The notes beneath the pieces were generated by a model, which was not told the DNA's origin, did no database searches, and was given only the letters and a program-made list of their open reading frames with translations. A stretch of 60,175 nt of DNA, from the NCBI GenBank assembly GCA_017481875.1, contig JAFUOP010000004.1:1-60175 (forward strand), read 5' to 3'. This DNA is from Bacteroidaceae bacterium. GTDB taxonomy: Bacteria > Bacteroidota > Bacteroidia > Bacteroidales > Bacteroidaceae. This document shows positions 27,667-36,434 of the stretch, in pieces. Position 1 is the first letter of the stretch. The number at the start of each line of letters is the position of its first letter. A program made the translations under genes and the position numbers.

Positions 27667-27683
27667 TTGGCACGATTTTTGTA
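27667..27683 (+). promoter_or_regulatory. sigma54-like promoter of the TlpA-like cluster
   Basis: TTGGCACGATTTTTGTA has GG (27669-27670) and GT (27681-27682) separated by exactly 10 bp. The predicted start near 27693 leaves a 27-nt leader before the ATG at 27720. No TAnnTTTG box overlaps it. Confidence 0.65.
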
Positions 27684-27719
27684 TATGTTCCATCAAAGAC
27701 AAAAAAACAAAATGATAAT

Positions 27720-29378
27720 ATGAAAAAACTGCTTTCTACACTTTTGTTTCTGCTCACAAGTTTTGGCATTGCCGCGCAGTGGGCTCCTGCGATAAACGAG
27801 TATCACTATCGTGGTGGCATGGTATGTTTCCGTGGGGAATTTATAAATGTGCCCGACGGCAAATACCCTCCTCATATTCTGTTGTTATTCGATAATATTT
27901 TCGCAAACACCGAGGAAACCGTGCTTGTAACCGTAAACAGCGACGGCTCTTTCAATAGCAATGTGCATATCCCCCACAGCTCAACACTCTATCTGCGTGC
28001 CGACGGTTATGAAAACTCACTCCCCAACGACCTCTATTTCTTTGTAGGCGACACTGTTACATTAACCGTAGATGCCGCAGCCCACAAAACAACCATCGCA
28101 CCCGGGAGCATAGCCTATTGGGTGGACCACTGCCGTAATATCCACGAGGAACTCTATAGCAAAAGTCCATACGGCGACCTCTCCTCTTGGTACGAGGTGG
28201 GCCGTAAAGGTACACGCGACGATGTTGAAAAGTTCTGCCGCAATCTTGGCAAGGTGGTGGAGCACACTATTATTGATATTGAAAAAGGCAATTTCCCCTT
28301 GCCTGCCGATATACACCCTATAGCAGCCGATATAATAAGAATAAATGCCATCTTCACCGGGTTGTATCATATATTGGATATACGTTCTCTTTATAACTAC
28401 CGCAAATATGCACCCCATTTCGACGAGGCAAGCGGGCGCACCATTCCCAAGGCTGTAGAGGGCTTTGAACCACTCGACAATAAATGGCTGTTCAAGTTCT
28501 TGAAAAAGCACGAAACTATCTTGCTCGATAATCCCCTTGCCGCGCTATATGAAAATGCCGATGTTCTCATAAACCGTATGGAGTTCGGCCCTTGGGACTT
28601 TAATTGCAACGATTTCACACTACCCATAAAGAGCGGCACTCCCCAAGATATAGAAGATTACGCCTTTGAATTTGTGCTGCCTGCCGAATATGACAAACAA
28701 TTCCTTGACGCGGCACTCCCTATGCGTGGCGACACACTGCTCACCATAAGCGAGGCGTTTACCGGTGTCATCGAGCGGTTACAAGAGGAGACAGGCCTGC
28801 AATGCACGGGCTTTATGATGCAGTGGCAGATAATGCGCCACCTGTTCGGCTTCAGAATAAAAGAGCAACAGGCCCACCCCGATGTGGTTGCCGAGTATGT
28901 TGCCGAGGCAATGCCCTTCTTCACCAGCCCCATAATAAGCCATCACTTTATAAAGGCCTATCGCGAATATGTGAAGAAATACGAGGTGGCAACAGCTGGC
29001 GACAACATTACCGACGACGAGGTGTTGCAACGTATAATAGCCCCCTACAAGGGCAACATACTATTCCTCGATTTTTGGAATATGGGCTGTGGCCCCTGCC
29101 GTGCCGCAATGATGGAGCAGCGCAGTTTTCTGAATGAGATGAAGGGACAACCCGTAAAGTTCCTGTATATCACCGAGGATAAGTACCGCGAAGCATCGGA
29201 AGAATGGCTCGGCAGCACATGCATAGAAGGTGAGCACATATACATCAGCAGCGACGATTGGAACTATCTGCAGGCAAAACTGCGTTTTATCGGTATTCCC
29301 TTCTCTTGCATTGTAGATATGAATGGCACGCTGCACCGCGATATGAACCACACAATGGTAATTGAATACTTGCCTTGA
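27720..29378 (+). CDS. exported TlpA-like thioredoxin-domain protein (1 of 4)
   Basis: 552 residues. A signal peptide ends near GIAAQ at about residue 20. A beta-rich N-terminal region (about 25-125) resembles DUF4369. A long helical middle region (about 130-430) follows, and then a C-terminal thioredoxin-like domain with CGPC at 457-460 and a cis-proline segment GIPF. The domain ends with no extension. Members of this Bacteroidota family are periplasmic thiol-disulfide oxidoreductases, often lipid-anchored, but there is no lipobox here. Substrates are unknown. It is the first gene after the sigma54-like promoter and begins a cluster of four paralogues in the same orientation. Confidence 0.85.
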   Translation: MKKLLSTLLFLLTSFGIAAQWAPAINEYHYRGGMVCFRGEFINVPDGKYPPHILLLFDNIFANTEETVLVTVNSDGSFNSNVHIPHSSTLYLRADGYENSLPNDLYFFVGDTVTLTVDAAAHKTTIAPGSIAYWVDHCRNIHEELYSKSPYGDLSSWYEVGRKGTRDDVEKFCRNLGKVVEHTIIDIEKGNFPLPADIHPIAADIIRINAIFTGLYHILDIRSLYNYRKYAPHFDEASGRTIPKAVEGFEPLDNKWLFKFLKKHETILLDNPLAALYENADVLINRMEFGPWDFNCNDFTLPIKSGTPQDIEDYAFEFVLPAEYDKQFLDAALPMRGDTLLTISEAFTGVIERLQEETGLQCTGFMMQWQIMRHLFGFRIKEQQAHPDVVAEYVAEAMPFFTSPIISHHFIKAYREYVKKYEVATAGDNITDDEVLQRIIAPYKGNILFLDFWNMGCGPCRAAMMEQRSFLNEMKGQPVKFLYITEDKYREASEEWLGSTCIEGEHIYISSDDWNYLQAKLRFIGIPFSCIVDMNGTLHRDMNHTMVIEYLP

Positions 29379-29433
29379 CCTTGCCGATGACAAAAGCAGC
29401 ATCTGAATAATCAATCTCAAAACAACCAACAAA

Positions 29434-30702
29434 ATGAACAAGATATTACTAACCCTGCTATTTGCATTTGCCACCATTAGTGGCTTTGCACAGGAGTGCA
29501 TAGACTATAACAAAAAACTACATTGTCACATTGAGGGCGAGGTAAAAGAGAGTACTTTTACACGTATATTACTCGTGATTGGTAACGGCGACCCAAAAGT
29601 AGTACCGGTCGATACTATCTGGGTTAAGGATGGGCGTTTCTCGTACGACCTTTATACCGACGCTCCTGAATTCTATCAGCTGTTTGCTTGTGAGGATTAC
29701 AACAATGGTTGTTGGATGCCGCTGGATTTCTTTGCCGAGGAGGGAGATGTTTATGCTACATTCTACGGCTATGCAATAGATGATGCTTCACTTCCTACAC
29801 TGCATTCACAGACACCGCTCAACAAAGAGCTGATAGCCTACAATAAAGGCATTGAAGAAAGGTTCTACTTGCCTATGAGACAGGAGGAGGCTGCTTTGGA
29901 GAAAGCAGGAAAACTTTTAACAGCTGAAGGGGCAGCACTCAAGAGACTATATGATGAATGTGAAGACCGCGATTCGTTAAATAGCCTTAGAGAGAAAATA
30001 GAGCTGTTAGAGAAAGAAAACCGCCTTTATACGCCGGAATACAAGGCATTTATGGCGAAAGGAGAAGAGTTAAGAAAAGAGATGTATGCATATGAACTTG
30101 ACTACATCACGAACAACCCGAACCTGGTAGGACTTTATCTGCTCAACCAAGCAACGCAAAGGCTTTATAACAAAGACGATGCTGCTAAACAGCCATACGT
30201 GGATTTATTTAAGAACATATATGATACAAAGTACCCTACAAACAACATGGCAATTAACTTACGTAATTGGGTATCATCGATGGATGTGCGTGTAGGCTCA
30301 CGATTTATTGATTTTACTCTTCCCGACCTCAACGGAGCAAGACACACCCTCTCGAAAGAGATTGAGGGGAAGATTGCTGTTGTCGATTTTTGGGCATCGT
30401 GGTGCGGTCCCTGCAGACGTCAATCGATGAGCTTCATTCCATTGTACAACAAATACAAGGATAAGGGATTCACTGTCGTTGGAGTGGCAAGCGAACTGGA
30501 TAGTGAAAATATGAGGTTAGCCGTGGAGAAAGACGGTTATCCTTGGCTCAACCTGTTGGCACTGCGAGGTGTGGAAAATATTTGGGAACGTTATGGTATC
30601 AGAGGTGCCGGAGAGGTTTTCCTTATTGACAGAGATGGTACAATTCTTGCAGTAGGAGCAACCGCCGAGGAGGTAGAACAGATACTAAAAGAAAGATTAT
30701 AA
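29434..30702 (+). CDS. exported TlpA-like thioredoxin-domain protein (2 of 4)
   Basis: 422 residues, the shortest of the four. The signal peptide ends at GFAQ (residue 20). A DUF4369-like beta domain spans about 25-125, a helical linker with a coiled-coil look about 130-215, and an AhpC/TSA-TlpA domain runs from about 288. The redox motif is CGPC at 324-327, in FWASWCGPCRRQ. The cis-proline normally found in GIPxxxLID is missing: the segment reads YGIRGAGEVFLID. That residue helps substrate recognition in thioredoxins, so specificity may differ. It follows gene 1 by 55 bp and precedes gene 3 by 14 bp. Confidence 0.88.
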   Translation: MNKILLTLLFAFATISGFAQECIDYNKKLHCHIEGEVKESTFTRILLVIGNGDPKVVPVDTIWVKDGRFSYDLYTDAPEFYQLFACEDYNNGCWMPLDFFAEEGDVYATFYGYAIDDASLPTLHSQTPLNKELIAYNKGIEERFYLPMRQEEAALEKAGKLLTAEGAALKRLYDECEDRDSLNSLREKIELLEKENRLYTPEYKAFMAKGEELRKEMYAYELDYITNNPNLVGLYLLNQATQRLYNKDDAAKQPYVDLFKNIYDTKYPTNNMAINLRNWVSSMDVRVGSRFIDFTLPDLNGARHTLSKEIEGKIAVVDFWASWCGPCRRQSMSFIPLYNKYKDKGFTVVGVASELDSENMRLAVEKDGYPWLNLLALRGVENIWERYGIRGAGEVFLIDRDGTILAVGATAEEVEQILKERL

Positions 30703-30716
30703 TTTGTAAGCGTAAA

Positions 30717-32741
30717 ATGGTTATGAAAAAACTATTCTTAACCCTTGTCGTTGCATTTGCCACCCTGTGTGGCTTTGCACAGGAAATAGCAAATACCTAT
30801 TGGCGCAACGAAGTTACAGGCGATTGGTTTATAGGAATTGCTGATAAGTATATTATATATGACTGCCGTTTTTGGGAAATAGAGAACATAGGGCAAAAGA
30901 AAGACCGCTACACACTCACTGCAACATGTGACGACGAAAGACTTGACATTGCCATAGGTAATTTGAAGAATGGTACACGCACAATCACCGTAGGCAATTC
31001 AAAGGCTGTTAAGTGCAGCCCCATAACCACCGCCACCTTGCCCGATTACCCTGTGAAGGATACTCGCGTAGGTTTTAAGGACAACGGCTACGCCTTGGGT
31101 GATAGTGTTACAATCGTCGGCTGGCTCAAGGATATGCCTGCCGAGGCTTGGCAACGGGGTGGCAACGAGTTTGAGGTGTTTGTGCATAACATAATAGCAC
31201 GCAACTTAGACGATGAAAGTTTCTACGATAAAATGGATTCCTTGGGGCGTTTCACCATTAAGATGCCGTTGATGAACACCTCACAAGTATATATGGATTG
31301 GAAAAGAACAACGAAGGTTAGCGTGCTGGAACCGGGTGAAACATATTTCTTTCTCCACGATTTCGGCACAGGGCAGAAACTCTTTATGGGCAGCGATGTG
31401 CGCTTGCAGAACGAGCTGCTTGCCTATCCCGCCTCTTCTATGTATGAGCGTATGGAGTACGAGTATGCCACGCAGGAGCAGGCTATGGAGTTCCTGCACC
31501 ACGTAAAGGAGTGCGGCCGTCGGCATAATGCCGAACTGCAAAAGAGGGTAGAGGAGCACCCTATGCTTTCGCGCCGATATATCGACTACCTCGCAGGCTA
31601 CATTCTTGTAGGAATGGGCGAGAGTCTTATGCAGGGAATGTACAGTGTTGCAGGCGATAAACTGCCCGCTGAATATATCGCCTTTGCCGACTCTCTTTGG
31701 AACAGTATGATTGCACCATTATCTACCGATGGGTTTTCAACGTTGAGCAGCCCTAAAAGCCTCTATAGCGACTATCCACTTTTCTTGACTGATTATATGT
31801 ATTATAAAGTACAGAATATGCCAGAACAGGAAGGCTCTGTGGCAAAGACATTGCAACGTCTTGCTGCAGAAGGTGCAATCTCGCTCGATGAGAAAGAGAC
31901 CGATGCTGTGAAACGTTACGACAGTGAACTTGAAAAGATGAAGGCACAACTTGCAACACTTGACGATGATGCGGAGATAGAAAAACTTATAAGCGAATTC
32001 AATAATAGTGAAATTGCTTATATTATAAACGATGTGTGGAACAGTAATGCCGATGCAATAATAAGGGAGTTCGCTGTAAAGATTCCGCAGCGTGCGATAA
32101 ACCGCCTGCCCAACAACAAGGAGATATACGATATTTATATGGCCGGCATCATCTGGAACGAAATAAACAACCGCCGCATTCCCCTACCGGCAGATGTGAT
32201 AGAGTGGGCAGAGGAGAATATATCGACACCGGCTGCAATAAACACAGTGGTGGAGATGCAGAACAGATATCTTGCTTTGCAACGTCGTGCACTATCAGGT
32301 AGCGAAAGCCTGAAAACCAACGACGAGGTTAAGAATATGAGCGACGGCGAGAAGATTCTACGCAAGCTCATTGAACCGTACAAAGGCAAGTTTGTATTGG
32401 TCGATGTGTGGGGAACATGGTGTGGTCCCTGCAAACGGGCTCTTTCGCACAGCAAAGAACTTTATGAGAGAATGGCGCCGTATGATATGGTTTTTCTCTA
32501 CCTTGCCAACCGCAGTGATGAGGGGGCGTGGAAGAACGTCATAAAGGAGTACAATGTAACAGGCGAGAATGTGGTACACTACAATCTGCCCGGTGAGCAG
32601 CAGAGCGCGGTGGAGAACTTTCTTCGTGTGTCGGGTTATCCCACATACAGGCTCATAGACCGCAACGGCAACCTGCTCGACGTGAATGCCGACCCAAGAG
32701 ACCTGAATGTTTTTGAGAATTTAATAAAGATGATAGAATAA
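30717..32741 (+). CDS. exported TlpA-like thioredoxin-domain protein (3 of 4)
   Basis: 674 residues. Two in-frame ATGs, at 30717 and 30723, precede the signal peptide (MKKLFLTL to GFAQ), and either could be the start. An N-terminal beta-rich part (about 25-215) is followed by a long helical middle part and a C-terminal thioredoxin domain with CGPC at 569-572 and a normal cis-proline segment GYPTYRLID. The C-terminal part shares the segment HYNLPGEQQ with HYNLPDEQQ of gene 4, so these two are the closest pair. It lies 12 bp upstream of gene 4, indicating co-transcription. Function beyond disulfide exchange is unknown. Confidence 0.86.
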   Translation: MVMKKLFLTLVVAFATLCGFAQEIANTYWRNEVTGDWFIGIADKYIIYDCRFWEIENIGQKKDRYTLTATCDDERLDIAIGNLKNGTRTITVGNSKAVKCSPITTATLPDYPVKDTRVGFKDNGYALGDSVTIVGWLKDMPAEAWQRGGNEFEVFVHNIIARNLDDESFYDKMDSLGRFTIKMPLMNTSQVYMDWKRTTKVSVLEPGETYFFLHDFGTGQKLFMGSDVRLQNELLAYPASSMYERMEYEYATQEQAMEFLHHVKECGRRHNAELQKRVEEHPMLSRRYIDYLAGYILVGMGESLMQGMYSVAGDKLPAEYIAFADSLWNSMIAPLSTDGFSTLSSPKSLYSDYPLFLTDYMYYKVQNMPEQEGSVAKTLQRLAAEGAISLDEKETDAVKRYDSELEKMKAQLATLDDDAEIEKLISEFNNSEIAYIINDVWNSNADAIIREFAVKIPQRAINRLPNNKEIYDIYMAGIIWNEINNRRIPLPADVIEWAEENISTPAAINTVVEMQNRYLALQRRALSGSESLKTNDEVKNMSDGEKILRKLIEPYKGKFVLVDVWGTWCGPCKRALSHSKELYERMAPYDMVFLYLANRSDEGAWKNVIKEYNVTGENVVHYNLPGEQQSAVENFLRVSGYPTYRLIDRNGNLLDVNADPRDLNVFENLIKMIE

Positions 32742-32753
32742 TTACATTTTGTT

Positions 32754-34874
32754 ATGAAAAATTTCATTGTAACCACTCTGTTATGCTGTATCTCGTTTTG
32801 TGCAGCAGCGCAGAAAAACGAAACCATCGAGTATCCCTTTTTCCGCACAAAGAACACACGTGTATTTGACATAACTAAAGTAACCACGAGCAAGGAATAT
32901 ACCGTGCTCGAGGTCTATTTCTATGCTGCCGATTACATAAAAGTAATTAGCACAAGTATCCTTACCGGCAACAATAGTGGCAAGAAATATAAATTGCTGC
33001 GCAGCGAAGGTGTCAATATAGACCAAGAGACCGCATTGCCGGTAGGTGGTTATATGAAAGCTACCCTCTACTTTGAGCCATTGGACGCAGCCGACCGCTC
33101 ATTCGACTTTTCCGAGGGAGAGAACGTACCCAATGGTTGGGAAATTACAAACATATCGCTCACCCCATGCAGCCTCAAAAAGGTATTGGAAAAAGATAAA
33201 AAGTGGGGAAAAAAGAGTGTGTCGCCATTCGCACGTGAATATTGCAGCGACAGCATAACGATAGAACTCGACATTAAAGATAGCAGCGAAAAATTTGAAA
33301 TGTATTATATGCACGGCTTGAGCTTTGTCGAAAGAAAATTCTCTAACAGCCGATATTCATACTCCATACCCGCGTTTAACACAATTACTATAATCGCATA
33401 TTTCCCCAATAACGAATATAAAAGGTTAGTGGCATCGCCCGGCGACAATATAAAAATTTCGTACGACGGGGCAAGCAGGCAGGCAAAGGCAGTTACTGCC
33501 GATAACGAAATGCAACGCTGCATAGACGAATATGACAGATACAACAGGGCAAGTGGAATATATGAATCGCCCGTGGGCTATGCCTTGTCGCCACAGCAAC
33601 TGTTCTACGACTACATTGCGGGAACGCTCAAGCGCAAAATGATGCGCTTGCAGAATTTCATTGACGAGCATCCCGGTTTCAATGAAAAGGCTGCATATTT
33701 TCTGCGCACAAACATAAAGACAGAAACGCTGCGTGAATTGCTCCAGTATCGCTTCAACATACGCAAGCAGCAACAAAAATGTTTCTCAAAAGAGACTATG
33801 GCACTTATCGATGAACTGTTTACCGACATTGTCAATCCGCTTACAATGAGTAGCAGTTTTAACAGGATTATGATAGACTATGCAGGTTACCGGAATGACC
33901 TATGGATGCGAGGATTAAGAGTGGCGCTAAATGCAAACACATCAAATGCAATGCGAACACTAAACAGCATAGGGGAGATAAAACTCAGTAAAAAAGAGAT
34001 AGCGACAATTGAAAAAGGGCGTTATCTGCTGAGTCTCCTTCTTGCACAAGCTCTCAATATGGTAGAAGACACCGTAAAAGCCGCGCAGGAACTAAAAGAT
34101 TCCACAATAGTAAACAAGCGTTACAGTGCCTTGCTCAAAAAATATGGCATTGATAAATTGACAAAGAGTGAGATTGAGAACTATTCCACGGCCTATAATT
34201 ATCTGAAAGTAGGAGATGGAATAAAATCCCTCCCCATAACCGATGAGGATAAGAAGTTTGCAGTAACATTCATAAATTACGAAGAGCTGTCCGATGGTAA
34301 CAAGTCGCTTAACGACACAATATTAAATATTGCTATGCGCGGGCTCGAAGATTTTGCCCCTGCTCGGCAACTGGTAGAGCAGAACAACTATATGCGTAAA
34401 TTGGAGGCTGAGGAATTGGAGGTGAAATATCTGCGTAATTGCGCCGAACTCACCCCCGAAACGCTTAAAGCCGATTCGCTCCTTGCTTCAATACTGGAGC
34501 CACACAAGGGAAAAGTGGTGTATGTCGATTTCTGGGGCACTTGGTGCAGCCCCTGCAAAGAGCAGATGAGCTATGTGCCCGCAGTGAAAGAGGCGCTTAA
34601 AGGCAAAGATGTAGTTTTCCTATATTTTGCCGACAACAGCCCCGAAGATGTGCGGCAGACAATCGTCAAAAGATTTGGTATTTATGGCGAAAACACATTC
34701 CACTACAACTTGCCCGACGAGCAGCAGCATTCGCTAAAAGAGCTGTTGAACATAAACAGTTTCCCCACCTATCTGCTGTTCGACAAGGAGGGTAGGTTGG
34801 TTAGCCGCACTGCACCGCGCCCGCAGCAGAAGGATATGCTGCTGAATGAAATACAAAAACTGCTTGATGAATGA
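32754..34874 (+). CDS. exported TlpA-like thioredoxin-domain protein (4 of 4)
   Basis: 706 residues, the longest of the set. The signal peptide ends near AAAQ (residue 20). A beta-rich region spans about 25-235 and a long helical region about 250-570. The thioredoxin domain has CSPC at 598-601, unlike CGPC in the other three, and cis-proline SFPTYLLFD. Replacing Gly by Ser in the redox motif usually changes redox potential. It is the last thioredoxin of the run; the next gene begins 39 bp later and encodes an unrelated exported protein, possibly still in the operon. Confidence 0.86.
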   Translation: MKNFIVTTLLCCISFCAAAQKNETIEYPFFRTKNTRVFDITKVTTSKEYTVLEVYFYAADYIKVISTSILTGNNSGKKYKLLRSEGVNIDQETALPVGGYMKATLYFEPLDAADRSFDFSEGENVPNGWEITNISLTPCSLKKVLEKDKKWGKKSVSPFAREYCSDSITIELDIKDSSEKFEMYYMHGLSFVERKFSNSRYSYSIPAFNTITIIAYFPNNEYKRLVASPGDNIKISYDGASRQAKAVTADNEMQRCIDEYDRYNRASGIYESPVGYALSPQQLFYDYIAGTLKRKMMRLQNFIDEHPGFNEKAAYFLRTNIKTETLRELLQYRFNIRKQQQKCFSKETMALIDELFTDIVNPLTMSSSFNRIMIDYAGYRNDLWMRGLRVALNANTSNAMRTLNSIGEIKLSKKEIATIEKGRYLLSLLLAQALNMVEDTVKAAQELKDSTIVNKRYSALLKKYGIDKLTKSEIENYSTAYNYLKVGDGIKSLPITDEDKKFAVTFINYEELSDGNKSLNDTILNIAMRGLEDFAPARQLVEQNNYMRKLEAEELEVKYLRNCAELTPETLKADSLLASILEPHKGKVVYVDFWGTWCSPCKEQMSYVPAVKEALKGKDVVFLYFADNSPEDVRQTIVKRFGIYGENTFHYNLPDEQQHSLKELLNINSFPTYLLFDKEGRLVSRTAPRPQQKDMLLNEIQKLLDE

Positions 34875-34913
34875 TTGATATGTTTATATAAAATCTTTTA
34901 AATACAAAATACA

Positions 34914-35633
34914 ATGAAAAAAGTACTTACATTATGCGCCCTGTTATTTGGCGTGTTTGCAGGCAGCTACGCGCAGCAAATTAAAAAAAGCGCACCGGTG
35001 TTCGACGACTATCTGCCCCTGTTGCAGCAAGCAGGGTACAATATGTTCACCTACGATATTTCGGCATTAAAGGATACAACGTACAATATCACATTCATCA
35101 TTCGCGAGTATGCCGCCGGCAAGCATCTGCAAGATAAAGACCTACACATAGGGCTGCGTGCCAACCGTTATATGCTGGCCGAATTCGATGAGGCCGACCG
35201 CGCCCAAGCGATAGCCGACGGCATTGCCGAAGATGCCGCCAATGGGGTATTCAGGCTTGCAACAAAAATAGGCATAGGCTTTACCCCTGCGCAGAGCGAT
35301 ACTCTGCAAAATATTCTCTTTAGGGCGTATGGCAAAGAACCGTTGGCGCAGTCGGGCCACAGGGTGGTGTTGCGCGATGTTCGTATGGATAATGAACGTG
35401 CCGATAATGAGAGCCGTAATTTTATCAGATATACTTTTCGTGAATTCAAGGAAGAACCATTTGCCACCGACACATTTATACCGCTACTGATGTATGCCTC
35501 ATTTTGGTGGGACGCCGAGCATAATATCTATCGCTTTTGTGGCGACAGTGAGCTTACGAAAGATATGACTTCTTCGCTTTTCAAGGATTCGCCTCACTAT
35601 TACATAATAGGGGTAGAGTTCAATAAACAGTAA
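34914..35633 (+). CDS. exported protein of unknown family
   Basis: 239 residues. The signal peptide (MKKVLTLCALLFGVFAGSYAQ) is cleaved near residue 21. The mature part is mixed alpha/beta and contains a region rich in Ala, Asp and Glu (about 90-120, EFDEADRAQAIADGIAEDAA). It has no cysteine pair, lipobox or transmembrane segment. I do not recognise the family. It follows the last thioredoxin gene by 39 bp on the same strand, so it may be co-expressed and act in the periplasm with it, for example as a client or partner. That is inference from position only. Confidence 0.7.
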   Translation: MKKVLTLCALLFGVFAGSYAQQIKKSAPVFDDYLPLLQQAGYNMFTYDISALKDTTYNITFIIREYAAGKHLQDKDLHIGLRANRYMLAEFDEADRAQAIADGIAEDAANGVFRLATKIGIGFTPAQSDTLQNILFRAYGKEPLAQSGHRVVLRDVRMDNERADNESRNFIRYTFREFKEEPFATDTFIPLLMYASFWWDAEHNIYRFCGDSELTKDMTSSLFKDSPHYYIIGVEFNKQ

Positions 35634-35718
35634 ATAGATTTAGTTTGCTTGTAACTCTATAGATGCTTACCCGTCTTATAGTTATAGATGAACAATGATA
35701 CTCAATAAATTAAATCGT

Positions 35719-36360
35719 ATGAAAGAGACTTTATTTGCCTTGCTGTTTGCATTTGCCACCGTATGTGGTTTTGCGCAGATGAATTCTTCTACAGCACGGT
35801 TCGAACGCAGAGACTCAATCCTTGCAACATTGGGCCTTAACGAAAGAATCTATTCAATATCACACAGAATGTATAACCCACCTGCCGAGTTCTATTGGAA
35901 CGATACTTTGTATTATATGGACAGGTCGCCGCTTGCCTATATAAATGAGAAAGAATTCAGGGATATATATCCCGAATGGCCGGTAGTAGAAGGGCTGTCC
36001 CTCGGTAATTATTCATACCGTGGAAGGTATGACTGCGTGTGGGAGCTAATGGGTGATTCTCTTTTTCTAACCAAAATAAGAAAAGCACGGATAAGTGAAC
36101 GCGACAAGGAGGAACACACTCCTTATACATATGAAGAGGTCAAGGCAAAAATGGAAAAGTTTACAGGTGGTAAATTTGGTGCAGATAACAAGATGTTTGC
36201 TTCGTGGTTCAGTGGCTCACTATATATAATGCAACCATTTCTTACCGATGGTTTGCAGTACGAGGAATACAAGGCTGCAAAAATAGAATGGGGCCTGAAG
36301 CATATACGCAGGCTTACATTCAAGAATGGCAAGCTTGTGGATATTGAATATGTCAAATGA
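35719..36360 (+). CDS. exported protein of unknown family
   Basis: 213 residues from the ATG at 35719. An in-frame ATG at 35695 would put eight residues ahead of a complete signal peptide. The leader MKETLFALLFAFATVCGFAQ is nearly the same as those of thioredoxins 2 and 3, also at DNA level. The mature protein has aromatic-rich segments such as YNPPAEFYWNDTLYYMD and no recognised domain. The only known link to its neighbours is the shared leader. Just after its stop lies a short stretch (36362-36403) that in another frame would end a helical peptide, perhaps a remnant. Confidence 0.65.
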   Translation: MKETLFALLFAFATVCGFAQMNSSTARFERRDSILATLGLNERIYSISHRMYNPPAEFYWNDTLYYMDRSPLAYINEKEFRDIYPEWPVVEGLSLGNYSYRGRYDCVWELMGDSLFLTKIRKARISERDKEEHTPYTYEEVKAKMEKFTGGKFGADNKMFASWFSGSLYIMQPFLTDGLQYEEYKAAKIEWGLKHIRRLTFKNGKLVDIEYVK

Positions 36361-36434
36361 TCGGGGGTAGTCTCGAAGAAGCAAAGAAACGTGGTAAGGA
36401 ATAAATCGTATACATATTTTATTGGATTTGTATT

